Part shown: one piece after another, positions 10,501 to 20,640 of the stretch
Numbering within the stretch: position 1 is the first letter of the stretch
Layout of the letters: each line of letters begins with the position of its first letter
NCBI GenBank assembly: GCA_013115125.1
Contig: JABANN010000453.1
Coordinates: 1-28,206 of the forward strand
Length of the DNA stretch: 28,206 nucleotides
Origin: Perkinsus olseni
Lineage: Eukaryota > Perkinsozoa > Perkinsida
Reading direction: 5' to 3'
The notes under the pieces: generated by a model
The model's database searches: none
What the model saw: only the letters and a program-made list of their open reading frames with translations
What the model was told of the DNA's origin: nothing
Position numbers and translations under genes: made by a program

Positions 10501-12151
10501 ATGCGGCAGGCTCAGGTTGGTTCGCCTCAGCCTCCCTCTTCTCTCCGACGGCCGAGCTGGACGGAGAACTCGGGCTAGCCGGAGATGCTTCAGCAGCCCC
10601 TTCAGAAGCCGTAGGCGAGGCTGCTGCTTTTTTCGTGCCTTTCTTGCCCTTAGCTCGAGTCTTCCCTCGACGTGCTTCATTCTTCCCCCTAACGGTGCCC
10701 TTCTTCCCGACTCGTTTGGCCTTGCCCACGACGGGGACGTCCTCACTCTTCTTCTCTTCAACAAGCTTCTCCTTCTTTGTCATATCCGCCAACCCTTCGC
10801 CGGCCTTCCCCTTCTCATCATCAGCAACAGCCTTGCCCCATCCAACCGTCCTCTCATCCTTCCCGTCTTGTTGTGCCTGCTGATTCCTTCCCGCTTCTAC
10901 CAACCTATCAACTACCAATCCTCTCTTCTCCTCAGAGCTACTGTTCTTCCGCTCTTCCTTCATCAACAGCCTTGCTACAACTTTCTCTCGCACTTCATCC
11001 ACAGTATCAGCACTCTCTTTCCCTACCCGTCCTTCATTATCACTATCCGTCTTCCCCTTCGTCTTACTCCCTCCCTTCTTCTCTCTATCCTTCCCTTTAT
11101 GTTTATGCTTCTCCCCCGTCCTCTTTCCCTTCTTGCCTTTCTTCCTCCTTCCTTCACTTCCCTTGACGGTACCGGACTCACTAGAACTGGGTGAGACCTT
11201 CGCACTAGGCGACGGCTCATCGACAGCTTTACTCTCCTGTAGGGCATCTTGCCCATCTTGCACTCTTGCTCGTTTCCTCAACGCCTCCCCATCGTCATTG
11301 GCTGGCGAAGCAGCATCAGCTTCGTCGGTAACTTGCTCATCTTGCTCTCTTGGACGTTTCCTCAACGTCCCTTCCTCAGCGTTAGTCCACCAGCCCTTCG
11401 TTACCTCAAATTTAGGAGGCTCGGGATCGAACCTGGGCAACTTCCACTCCCCCGGCTTCGAAGCCGTGCCCTCATCCAACTCAGCTGCATAACTGGCCTC
11501 GATCTGCTCTCGCATTAAGTCGTAGCTTTCTCTATATATTTTCCTCAGCTGAGATCCCGCGATATAGACATCGTCACCTGGCTTGTTGAAAGCAAAGCAG
11601 TTGTCGAACATGAGCTCGAGGTCCTCTACGAAGTCCTTCGGGCTCGGATACCGATCCAGATTATGCGCGATAGAATCCAAATCGACCGGCCGTTGTATTG
11701 TTTGGTAGTAAGCTTTGCGGTTTTCAATAGGAATGTCCGTGTACTTGTGTACCGGCTTCAAAAATGACCAACCCTGGGGAATGTCCTGCAGCTGCTTGAC
11801 CACTGCGCCTAGCAATTGCCGCCAATGCTTCCGGATGATGGGACGGTTGCCGCTCGCTGTTCGCTCCTTCCGTGACGGATCGGACGCCCTAGGTGATGCA
11901 CCGTTACTGGCACGCCTCCCGTGTTCGGGTGGCGGAGGCGGTCGTGATATACGCGGGAAGAACTCTAGGGTCTCCTTCTGGAAGTCCTTCGGAGGGGAGG
12001 ATACTCTCCACAACTGCGGTGGAGCGCCGTGATGACGTCTTCTCGCCGGCACCACTTCGCCCTGAAATCACACGCCTTCATCTCTACCCATGGCTATTAG
12101 AAGCCACGACGAGCCGGATGTTGCCACAAAGAGCATCATCGTCTTCACCAT
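7556..12151 (-). CDS. Double-bromodomain nuclear protein with long charged linker, about 1330 aa
   Basis: Likely acetyl-lysine reader on chromatin. Ten exons join in frame: 12151-12128, 12061-10171, 9961-10121, 9650-9893, 9456-9596, 8750-9338, 8484-8642, 8381-8440, 8203-8338, 7556-8143. Bromodomain A (about residues 80-195): 'QGWSFLKPV', 'YYQTIQRPVDLDSI' and 'LMFDNCFAFNKPGDD'. A Lys/Glu/Ser-rich linker of roughly 700 residues includes nine consecutive His. Bromodomain B (about 975-1090) starts in the exon ending 'IFDKALF' and continues 'YYSIIKEPMDLGVV' and 'IFHNCLLYNKIGSD'. Both keep the Asn (AFN, LYN) that contacts acetyl-lysine. A basic Ser/Lys tail follows; a 54-nt in-frame intron may lie inside it. 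No NET/ET domain is seen, so this is not a typical BET protein. The start (MVKTMMLF) is inferred; the gene might instead be spliced to the bromodomain gene upstream. Confidence 0.78.
10057..10092 (-). repeat. His-codon tract encoding nine consecutive histidines
   Basis: An imperfect CAT/CAC triplet run within exon 3 of the double-bromodomain gene encodes HRHHHHHHHHHKR, followed by a basic KKRR cluster. Poly-His tracts in eukaryotic proteins often accompany nuclear speckle localisation. The mixed CAT/CAC codons argue against a freshly expanded microsatellite. Confidence 0.75.
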
Positions 12152-12191
12152 CAGCTCGATTTGCGCATATGCCTCAGCGCACACAATCGCA

Positions 12192-15154
12192 TCATCCCGC
12201 ATTAATAGTGTCTGTGTCGAATCTGTTCAAATCGATAGAGACTTCGTTAGCGAAGTCAGGAGCTAGTAAAGAAATATTCCTGGAGTACGAGCGTTGAAAC
12301 AAGTCCGCTCCATCAACGACAACGTAGTCGTGTCCACGCCGCGAAAAATAGCCCCTCTGAAATCGACAGATTGATCAACGATTCTACCCCTTATGGATAG
12401 CACGGAACCAGAAGGAGCTCAAAGGAATCTTAGCTCGAAGAGACGATAGGGCATCTTCTCCGACCTCAAGCGGGTAGATAGGAAGACGATAATGCCGCCA
12501 TTAGCACCCAGAGGACGTATCTTACAGTTTCAAGATCAAGCACGGGCGACTCGTGTCTCCACTCCTCCCACAAATCGAGCAGCGGCTCATATCCGAGAGC
12601 CAACGCGGCGTTATAGGACTCCATAACACTGAGGAGGAAAATGACATTTTCTAGCGGAGCGATGCACAAAAGACCTACTCCTTCTCGCTGTACGCCCACT
12701 GCTTGAGATAATGCCGCTCTATCGCTCGGGCCATCTCCGTTATCGGCTTCTCGCCATTAAACTCTTCGCAGTTGGAGAATATCAACATCATGTCGTTGTG
12801 GAAGTCTATCGGACGCGGAAAGAGCTCGAGATTCTCCTGATGGAAACACGAAAATTCAACGGTACACGGTGAAGGTTCGGCATCCCACAGTCCTTTCACC
12901 CAGATCACAATGGTGAGAGGACACGTTAAGGAGGACGACAATTCCAAAGCACTCAGAGTAGACGAATCAAAAACAACCTCATGATGCCAGTGACATGGCA
13001 GATAACGAGTCGTTAATTCTCTTCAACACTGTTGAGAACGCATCACACCCGCTCAATGGACATGAGCGAATCGAACGAATGTCGGGTGTCCACACGATAG
13101 TAGCACGTTTCATACTGTAGACAGGAGTCGATGCACTCTCGCTGTATCTTTCAACTATAATTGTTGACTCACCTCAACAGTTCGTAAATCCATCGGCCGT
13201 TTGATCGTCTTTTGGTACTTCACTTTCTCCTCCATCGAGACCGCTGGATGCTCCACCACCGGCGACTCCAACACGTAAGCATCGCTATGGTTCCTGGGAC
13301 ACGAAGGAACAGGGCGCTTACAGATGGACAGGAACCATACCCTGCGACATATCTAATGTTCATGCTGGGATATCTCATAATACTCAGTTATTCTATCGCC
13401 ACGCGGAACTTCGATCAATCAATCTTATTACATATATTTATTACAGATATTTTGTGATACGCCAGCGTCAACTTTAGATACGCAGACGGGTAACGCTGCT
13501 ATAGCATTCCATCGGTCCTCACCCCTTCCAAAAATTTTGCCAATTTTGTACTACCAACACTTCATTCGATCGCCTTCCTTACTTAACCGCACGATAGATG
13601 ACCCTAATCGTCCGATGCCAGTTCGCCGTCAGCCGCGTGACTTCAGTGATATCAGCAGGTTTCGCAGCCACTGGTGTAGTGTCGCTAGGGAAGAGTGTCG
13701 GAAAAGCACTGCTTGAAGAGGAGGAGGAAGAGGCAGCCCCGCTCGTCACCGGTCCTGAACATAGCCGTACCCCGTCGAAGTGGTGTAGTGAGCTCAGCAG
13801 TGGTAAAAACACGTGACCGCAATATTCGTGATAATGGAATAATACATGAATAATAAAACATACCAAATTTTCCGACGTTCTCCTACACTTTTCATTCGCC
13901 TTCCCACCCTTGCGCAAATACTTATAGCTCAAGCAGGAATTATGAATACGTTTGAAGTTGTCTCAAAGTTCGCTCGCCCTACACAATCGTCTGAAACGGG
14001 CAATTTACCCCCGCTTTCAGGGCACGCCTCGGGACTCTGAGATCGTGAATTGACGGGAGATTCTGTACAGCTCGTTAGTCTTGAACAACCCATGAAAATT
14101 CTCGGCCATCCGTCATAGCATTCCTCATTGGCATACTGATCACACCTCAGACGAGCATGCGTAAGGGCGATCAACCCCGATAATCCAAAATCGAGCACCC
14201 CCCGTCTTTTACTACCGCCCTCGGAAGCTTTCCGTCCCCCCTTGTTCCCCCCAGCAGCAGTCTTCTTCGCACTGCGAGTAGCCTGTGTCCGGCCACCTGT
14301 TGAGGATACCGGAACTCCTCTCCAACACCTAGCACTCAGCCCTACCGCGTTTGGAGGAGCGACGAGACTGGGGCGAGGACACAGTCGAGGACGGTGCACG
14401 CCTCCGCGTCCCACTCCGAGCAGTCCTCTCACTCGGTGCCTTCTCAGAATCTATCCGACAAGTGGGTCCCTCCCGTTTAACACGCCATATGACAGTGAAT
14501 CACTTGTGACTCGTATTGTGGTCTAGCATGACAGATATGTAGGATTCCCTGTGTACTCGAAAAAACTGTTACTGCCTAGCCAACCTTCCACCGACGCATT
14601 CCCTGAAGCTGTCGAGTCGCACCTCTATTGATCCGCTCCTTCGCCGTCCTCCATGCCGCTTCGAATAACTTCTTCAACCTCTTCCCTTCCGTATGGGCAT
14701 ACTCTCCGGGCGTGTTGAATAGGAAACAGTTGGAAAACATGAGATTCATATCCTCCTCGAAGCGGCGAGACGAATAGAGCGGGTCATTCTCCAGCCTCTC
14801 TCCCACCGTCCGCAAGTCCATCGGGCGGCTGATTGCCTGAGCCGTGAAAACCTTCGCTGTGCGGAATATCTTCCTTTCCCTATCTACCAATCGATACCGT
14901 CGTTTCACTTCATCAGGCAGCTCACACTCCACCACTGGTTTTACAAAGAAGTATCCTCGATCGGCCTTCTCGACTCTTGCTCGGACCTTCTTGCATTCAT
15001 CTCGCCATGTCATGAGATGGACAACGAAAGGGGGGTGGAAGGCACTGAACTGACAGCCCCACCACTGACAAGTCAGGGAGGATGGGCAGGGACGGCCCGA
15101 TCGGCGTTCCATACATTCCTTAGCCAACGCGAAGCCTCCTTTATTAAGTGACAT
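12192..15154 (-). CDS. Second double-bromodomain protein, partly resolved exons
   Basis: The first ATG in frame is at 15154 ('MSLNKGGFA'). Exons 14888-15154 and 14585-14836 encode bromodomain 1: 'RGYFFVKPV', then across a 51-nt intron 'YRLAISRPMDLRTV' and 'NLMFSNCFLFNTPGEY'. Exons 14346-14469 and about 14190-14296 add a Ser/Arg/Lys-rich basic linker (49-nt intron between). Exons 13583-13754, 13173-13293, 12679-12836, 12526-12628 and 12192-12356 join in frame and encode bromodomain 2: 'WHRTIRVIYRAVK', 'YVLESPV', 'YQKTIKRPMDLRTV' and 'MLIFSNCEEFNGEK', then a tail ending 'DTDTINAG' at TGA 12192-12194. The acetyl-lysine Asn (LFN, EFN) is present in both. About 13,760-14,190 is unresolved, so bromodomains 1 and 2 could be separate genes. 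The next bromodomain gene starts only 40 bp downstream; a single four-bromodomain gene is the alternative. Confidence 0.62.
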
Positions 15155-15669
15155 GAACACAACAAGGCGGCAAGTACCCCTCCACTCCTTAAAACATGCT
15201 ATCACATGCCATGTTCAAAATATCACCATCACCACCACAACGATCAGTCCCCGACTAGTCGCCGCCGAGGACTGTGACAAACGGCAGGAAATTTTTTGAG
15301 GATTCTATAGAGTATAGCAGCAGTAACAGCGACAGCCGCAATAGTAACAGGTAAACGCCCAAGGGGGACTCAATCAATCACCGAAAGGCAGCAGCTTCCT
15401 CAATTGTACAACATTGCGTAAGCGTCAAAAACAACCTCGAGACGAAGGCAGAGGCAGTGAGAGGCACTCCGTCGAAGAATGGGCGGCGGTGGCAGAGAGG
15501 ATGCAGTCCACTTTGTCGTACTTATAAATATACACTCTTACAGCGGTGAGCAATGGTTCATCAAATTCTGCTTTTCTTTTTTCCTTTTACATTGTTTTTT
15601 TTGTTTTTTTCTGAAATTCTCATCAAACATGTACTGGTAATGTAACACAGGCCATGGGACTGCGGCCTA
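15155..15669. other. Intergenic region between kinase 3' end and bromodomain gene start
   Basis: 515 bp holding the 3' UTR of the kinase and the promoter or 5' leader of the upstream bromodomain gene, both on the minus strand. A T-rich run lies at about 15570-15611 (A-rich on the coding strand), just after the kinase stop. No ORF or RNA gene is supportable. Confidence 0.55.
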
Positions 15670-17826
15670 CTACCACCCGCAGCTCAGATTGCCCCTGACC
15701 GCGCTAGGCATCGGCAGCCCGGCAGTAACAGTATTGATATTGCTGGTACTACAATCCTCAGTCGATATCGACAAGTCACTTTCCATGTCCTCATCAACAC
15801 CCGTTAATGGTCCAAAGTCCAAGCCCGGATAGCTCGGCGGGAGTTGCCCATGCTCGGGCATCGCCTTCCTTAAGCGCCTAAACTCCTTCGTCCAGCGGTA
15901 CCCCACCTCCTCTAAGTAGTTTTTGAACTCTTCAAACGTTTCCACAACAACATCCTTCTCGACCATTCTCCCCGCGGCTTTCCTTAAAAAGCTATCTTTC
16001 TCACCATAGAACATTTCCAACACTTCAGTGTCAGTTTTCTCTCTCCGCAATTTCCCCGATTCATCAACCTCCTTCGCATCTGTAATAAACGGCGAGTTAA
16101 GCATTTGCGCCGGAGTAATTCTATCCTCAGGCGCCCACGTGAAACAAGCAGCCACAGCCTCGGACCAGTTCCGTTCCACCCTGCTCTTCTCCTTACTCGT
16201 CCCTTCCACATTCTTGGCTTGCAGCACAGCCGCCACTCCTGTCGGTCTGGTCATCATGTGCGATGCCTCCACCGTCAGTTCATCGCCACCATTCGCCTCC
16301 GGCCCAGTAGTAACAATATTTATCCTGCTCTGAGGGCCTTCTCCTGGAAACCGCAACCTGTAGGCCTGCACTCTCCTCTGCATAGCGTGATGGGGTACGC
16401 CAGGATGGACCGCGGCTTCCTCTAGCCCAACCCACCTCTGTACATAGCACCATTGCTCCAGGAAATCGCGACCCGGCATCTCATAATTCAGGAGCATTTG
16501 CCAGGGAGAAGGCGTGCTACTAATACTATAATACATCAGCGGCAAAGGCCACTCTTGCCCTCTAATGAAGCTAGCTTGTCCACCCTCAATGTGCCGGACG
16601 GAGCTTATGAACTTCCCGTCAGCGCCATAATAAGCCGTCTCCACTATCACCAGCTTCTCATAAAAATCTAGTATCCTCTCCCCCCTCCCTCTGATGACAG
16701 CGTCATTGAGGATCTCAAAGGGTATTGGCCCTAGCATGCTTGTAATGACATTGAGCTGGTGTAGTTCGTCTACGCTCTGGAACAGCGGCTGCCTCGTGGC
16801 CATCTCCACGAACATACACCCGATGGACCACATATCGATCGCACAGCCGTACGGGTGTAATCCCAAAATCGCTTCAGGCGACCGGTTGTAGCGACTCTGG
16901 ACGTGCTTGTGTATCGGATCTCGCTCAAACATAGCACAACTAAGGTCCGCTAATTTCGCTTCCACTTTCCATATTGGCTCACCGTCCGGAGCTGACCTTA
17001 TCAGGACGTTATCCAACTTCACATCACAGTGGACGATGCCCAGTAGTCTCATGAGGACCATCTGCTGCATCACCTGCTCCCCAATATGTGCTACCACCTC
17101 CAAAGAAAGGCCCGGCCGATGATCGCCCCAGACGCTCCGACCACCTCGCGCACTTCCTCCATCACAGGTTTGCCGGATCATACTGACACGAAAGAAGGGT
17201 ATGATAAAGCGCTCGCCCTGATGATCGATTCGTAGACCTACTCTAGAAGTGTCATGTCGATGAACTCGGCGACGATGCACGGGCGGCACTTGAAGACGAA
17301 GCTATCAAAATACTCGAGGAAGGGGGTTTCAAATTCCGGCATGTCTTCGCTCGGGAGTGGTAGTATAGCAGTTTCTTGCTCTGATGATGAGAAGGATGAA
17401 TCACCGGTCTCAGGCAGGCACACTCACTCTCTCGCTCAAAGACGGGCTTGGCTATGTTGAAGGCTCTGCTGAGGACTTCAAGCGCACGGGCTTCGAACAC
17501 AGCATGCTTCAAGTGCCTGCATGATGGTGATGGGTCATCAGGATCGCTCACTACCACCACTACCTGCCATTATTCTTGAGAACCTTCATTGCCACCTTCC
17601 TAGGTGCATAGCCTCGATAAATCGAGCTCATCGAGCAGAGGTAGACCTGGGAAGGGGAGAAGATGGTCTTCCAGGATTCGTCCTAGTGTCGTCCAGTGTC
17701 TAGCACTAGTTGCAGTACGTTGCCAAACGATCCTTCCCCGAGCTTATCCAAGACATGATACTCCACGCTCCTGTTACACGGAGATGGTATGAAGCTACCA
17801 ATGGCAAAGTCAGAGTCGCAGTCCAT
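15670..17826 (-). CDS. DYRK-like CMGC protein kinase, 5 exons, 631 aa
   Basis: Exons 17719-17826, 17564-17646, 17428-17516, 17242-17344 and 15670-17182 join in one frame. The kinase fold runs in order: glycine loop 'GEGSFGNVYLC', ATP-binding Lys in 'KVAMKVLKNN', helix C Glu in 'AVFEARALEVL', hinge 'CIVAEFIDMTL', catalytic loop 'HCDVKLDN', then 'LADLSCA' in place of DFG. 'QSRYNRSPEAILG' and 'AIDMWSIGCMFVE' match the DYRK/HIPK/PRP4 clade best. The catalytic Asp, the metal Asp and Asn are kept, so activity is plausible. The DFG Gly is Ser, and HKH stands where DYRKs have the autophosphorylated YxY. A long insert (about 150 residues) follows subdomain IX before 'WAPEDRITPAQML', and an acidic tail follows the domain. 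The start is chosen because it is the nearest in-frame Met before the glycine loop; the upstream gene's stop lies only 83 bp away. Confidence 0.9.
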
Positions 17827-17909
17827 CTCGTGCTCAGGTCTCGGTGGTGATACTCTAGCCAAGAGCCTGAGGGAAGCATATTCAACATACACCCTGAGGC
17901 ATGCAGGAC

Positions 17910-20476
17910 CTACATCGCTCCGTTGGCGCAGAACATACTGGTGCTGCCTCGGCCCGGCTCGGGTTCACGATGGACGACCAGCTGAGGCGGCCGTGCTTCA
18001 CCCTGTGGTTTTTTCTTCTCCTTCTCCGGTTTCTCCGCCGCCGCTGCCGCCGCTGCTGCCGCCGCTGCCGCTTTTTTCTTCTTTTTCTCGTACTCCGCCG
18101 CGTACTTAGCGAACAGCGCCTCGACACGTTTGCTCTCCTTGATCTCCCACTCAGATTTCTCGACCTTAGGGGTTGGAGGAGGCTCAGGTTTCGGCAGGTA
18201 GGGCAGCATCGGGAAGTCAAAAAGGCGGCAGCCGTCGGCGGAGCGAAGCATAGGGAACATCTCATCCACGAAGCAAGGACGCTCAGCAGCAGCAGCAGCA
18301 GCAGCCACTGGTGGATCGCCAACAGAGGCCGTGGGGGTCATGCCAGATGATATGTACCGAATTAACAAATCCTGACGATTTGAGGAAAAGTTGGTATGCA
18401 CGCTCACCATCCGCCAACACGAGCCCTTCCCGACAGTAAGGAACCTTGTCAGAAACATGCTACCGTCTCGGCGGCAACCGAAGGGCATCATCGGCCTGCA
18501 GCCCCGCCATGCCAACAGCCAGACGTATCAAATTTTGATTGCTAAAGCGTCGCATATCCACCGCCGCCCCTCCTCCCCAGCCAAGGGCGAAGCTGTCGAG
18601 AACATCAGCCGCGTCCACTGGCGAGGAGTGCGACGCAAAGTACCTTCGGAGCACCTCATGAAGCACGAACCAGCAGGCCTGGGCTTACACAACCTTAATC
18701 ATGTCAGCAGGGTCTCCGACCATCTCCTCGTAGCGATCAGCGAGCACCTTAGCTCGGTCTAGGGTTGCCGACCAGAGCAGGGTGTTGGCTGGAGGCGGGC
18801 ACACTGGGAAGGAAAGCTAACCACAGAGACCCCGAGGAAGGGGGACCTACGGCCTATTGCGTTGAGGGCTCGAGCGATGGTGCCGATGCACGAAGAGCTC
18901 AACCGGGCTATCCTCATCAGGAGCCGTTGGCTGTCCTCCCAAGCATGGTGGCAGGCAGCCAAAGATACCATACCATTGGCAGCTAAAACCTGTATGCCGA
19001 CCTGCGCACAGCAAAGATTGCTACAAGATACGGCTCACCGAACAACCCCAGAGGCCATTCGCCAGGCCCACGTCGACCCCTCGATGGAGTGCCAGATGAG
19101 CCCGAGAGGTGAGGGCCTCCGCAAGATCTCGGGCCCGGGGACCAGTCCAAGGCAGGAGGTTAGCCAGAGACCAGAGCATGGTCGAGAGGTGCTGTGGGGA
19201 GGCACTGTCGATAACTGACCGAGGGCAAAGGGCTTGGGAGGGTGGGAATGACATGAACCGCGCGACCATTTCCGCTCGAAATAACCAAAGCGCTCGCCCA
19301 GAGGGGAAGCAGTCCTGGCGACCCCGAGGCAAATCCACGTACAGTTCAGGGCGTATCAAGCCGCTGCTCTCCTCGCCAGGCTGAGGCCCTCCCCCTTACT
19401 TTCCAGTGCCCTCTGGCACAACCTCTCCGCGACCGGCCCTCGCCAGCTCACATCGTAGGCCGGCAGCGTCTCTGTGGGGATCCTGGCCAGTGACCAGAGG
19501 GTGTTAGACAAATTCTGGGTCGAGAAATGATCAAGGACTCCAGCCTGCTCATCAGCGATCAACTGATAGAAAAACCGGAAAATCGAGAGCTGAAGGGCGG
19601 TCCACCATACCTCCGCAATGAACCGTTCGAACTGAAGTGAGGGTCCGCTCCATAGCTGCCGCCTGGCCGTAGCCCAAAGCAGCAGACCGAGGTTGTGCGG
19701 GGGTATCCTGAGGTTACCCATGGCTTCCACACACACCAAAGCAGCGCCCTACTTGAGGAGGTCCTCTCGCAGCGTCTCAGAGTCGATGGTCCGCAGTCGG
19801 GCTAGCGCTAGGCTGATCGCCGCAGTAGATGCCTTCGTATCACAAGCCACCAGGGTATAAGATAGGTTAACCAAGTCGAAAACGTTAAAGGTGCTCTAAA
19901 GATACCAAAAGATACCCTCCCTCGGTCGCACACCCTGGCCATACCAAATCTAGCACGCCGCTGGCGACCACTGCCGGAATCTCTCTTTCCCACCAGCCCC
20001 CCAGGGCCCGATCATCAACCTTCTGAGCGCACCACAGCATCGTCGTTATGTTCCGAGGAGTCAGCTCGGCCTCCTTGAACCTGATAACCCATGGGCAGCG
20101 CCAAAGAGTTGCCACTGTTACCAATCCCAACCCTGGGCTGCGACCAGTCCCTTGAACTCAGCGAGGACCTCGATGGCATCTTCTTGGGAGGTCCGCTCCT
20201 TTGGTAGTTTATTAAGCCCATAGTGGACGAGGCCGATCATCTTACCGGGGCATCCACCATGCCGCTCGGCAAGCCTTGCTAGTGCGACCATTCGAACGAT
20301 CAAAGCATGCGTTCTGACTAAAATCGCCAAAGATTGTTACTTCGCTCCGCTAAGAAAATGACACTCGTGATTCGCTTCGCTCCGCCTTTCATCGCCCTGC
20401 ACCTGCCGTGACAGCGGCCTTCCAACCCGCGTCGTCTAGTAAGGGTACTATAGGCACACAGCCTCTCCCCCGCCAT
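17910..20476 (-). CDS. OPR/FASTK-like helical-repeat protein, probably organellar RNA-binding
   Basis: Exons 20365-20476, 20122-20317, 19945-20080, 19753-19895, 19611-19707 and 19400-19562 join in frame (introns 41-49 nt). Exons below 19,400 are approximate. At least six degenerate helix-turn-helix units recur: 'LTPRNITTMLWCAQKV', 'VFDLVNLSYTLVACDTK', 'IPPHNLGLLLWATARR', 'FSTQNLSNTLWSLARI', 'ASPQHLSTMLWSLANL' and 'FSNQNLIRLAVGMAGL'. This spacing is typical of octotricopeptide/FASTK-like proteins that bind organellar RNA in algae and alveolates. The N-terminus ('MAGERLCAY', then Arg-rich) lacks acids after residue 4 for a stretch and could be a targeting presequence. The C-terminal part has (Ala)7 and (Ala)12 runs amid Lys/Glu-rich coil and ends at TAG 17910-17912. 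I cannot find a RAP domain. The start is inferred as the first in-frame ATG. Confidence 0.68.
18036..18072 (-). repeat. GCN triplet tract encoding about 12 alanines
   Basis: A mixed GCG/GCA run in the C-terminal exon of the repeat-protein gene, directly after five lysine codons. A second tract of seven GCT/GCA alanine codons lies near 18285-18306, inside the same gene. Both keep the frame. Confidence 0.7.
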
Positions 20477-20640
20477 CTCCCTCCGGTGGACTCTTCGGCC
20501 GGCATCGGAATGAAGAGAGAATGAGCTCTCGTTCGCCACGAAATTGGACGTATCTTTCCATCTAGGTTGAAATCGATCAAATATCCCGATAGGTCGACCT
20601 CGGTGGTATCTTCCCCTCCAGATGCCTGTTGTGCCCCCTT
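20477..20640. promoter_or_regulatory. Divergent promoter region, about 164 bp
   Basis: Separates the start of the minus-strand repeat-protein gene from the plus-strand alpha/beta hydrolase. It must hold both promoters or leaders. On the plus strand, TCTTCCCCTCCAG ends at 20620, 20 nt before the hydrolase ATG, and looks like a splice acceptor, which would suit spliced-leader addition. A short upstream ATG with nine codons follows that AG. No TATA box is evident. Confidence 0.45.

Noticed and set aside
10517-11194. 225-codon plus-strand ORF
   Set aside because: Antisense to the Lys/Glu/Ser-rich linker of the double-bromodomain gene; biased codons on that strand keep the opposite frame open. 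No motif is present.
12675-12677. In-frame TAG after the second bromodomain of the upstream gene as the true stop
   Set aside because: A 50-nt intron (12629-12678) with good sites removes it and joins an open, helical continuation in the correct phase.
15570-15611. T-rich run as the poly(A) tail of a retrotransposed element
   Set aside because: No target-site duplication or element body flanks it; its place just after the kinase stop suits an ordinary A-rich 3' UTR.
18680-18700. A possible 15-nt intron in the repeat-protein gene
   Set aside because: It would fix the frame but is far shorter than the other introns; a 69-nt alternative using an upstream GTGCTC donor also keeps the frame.
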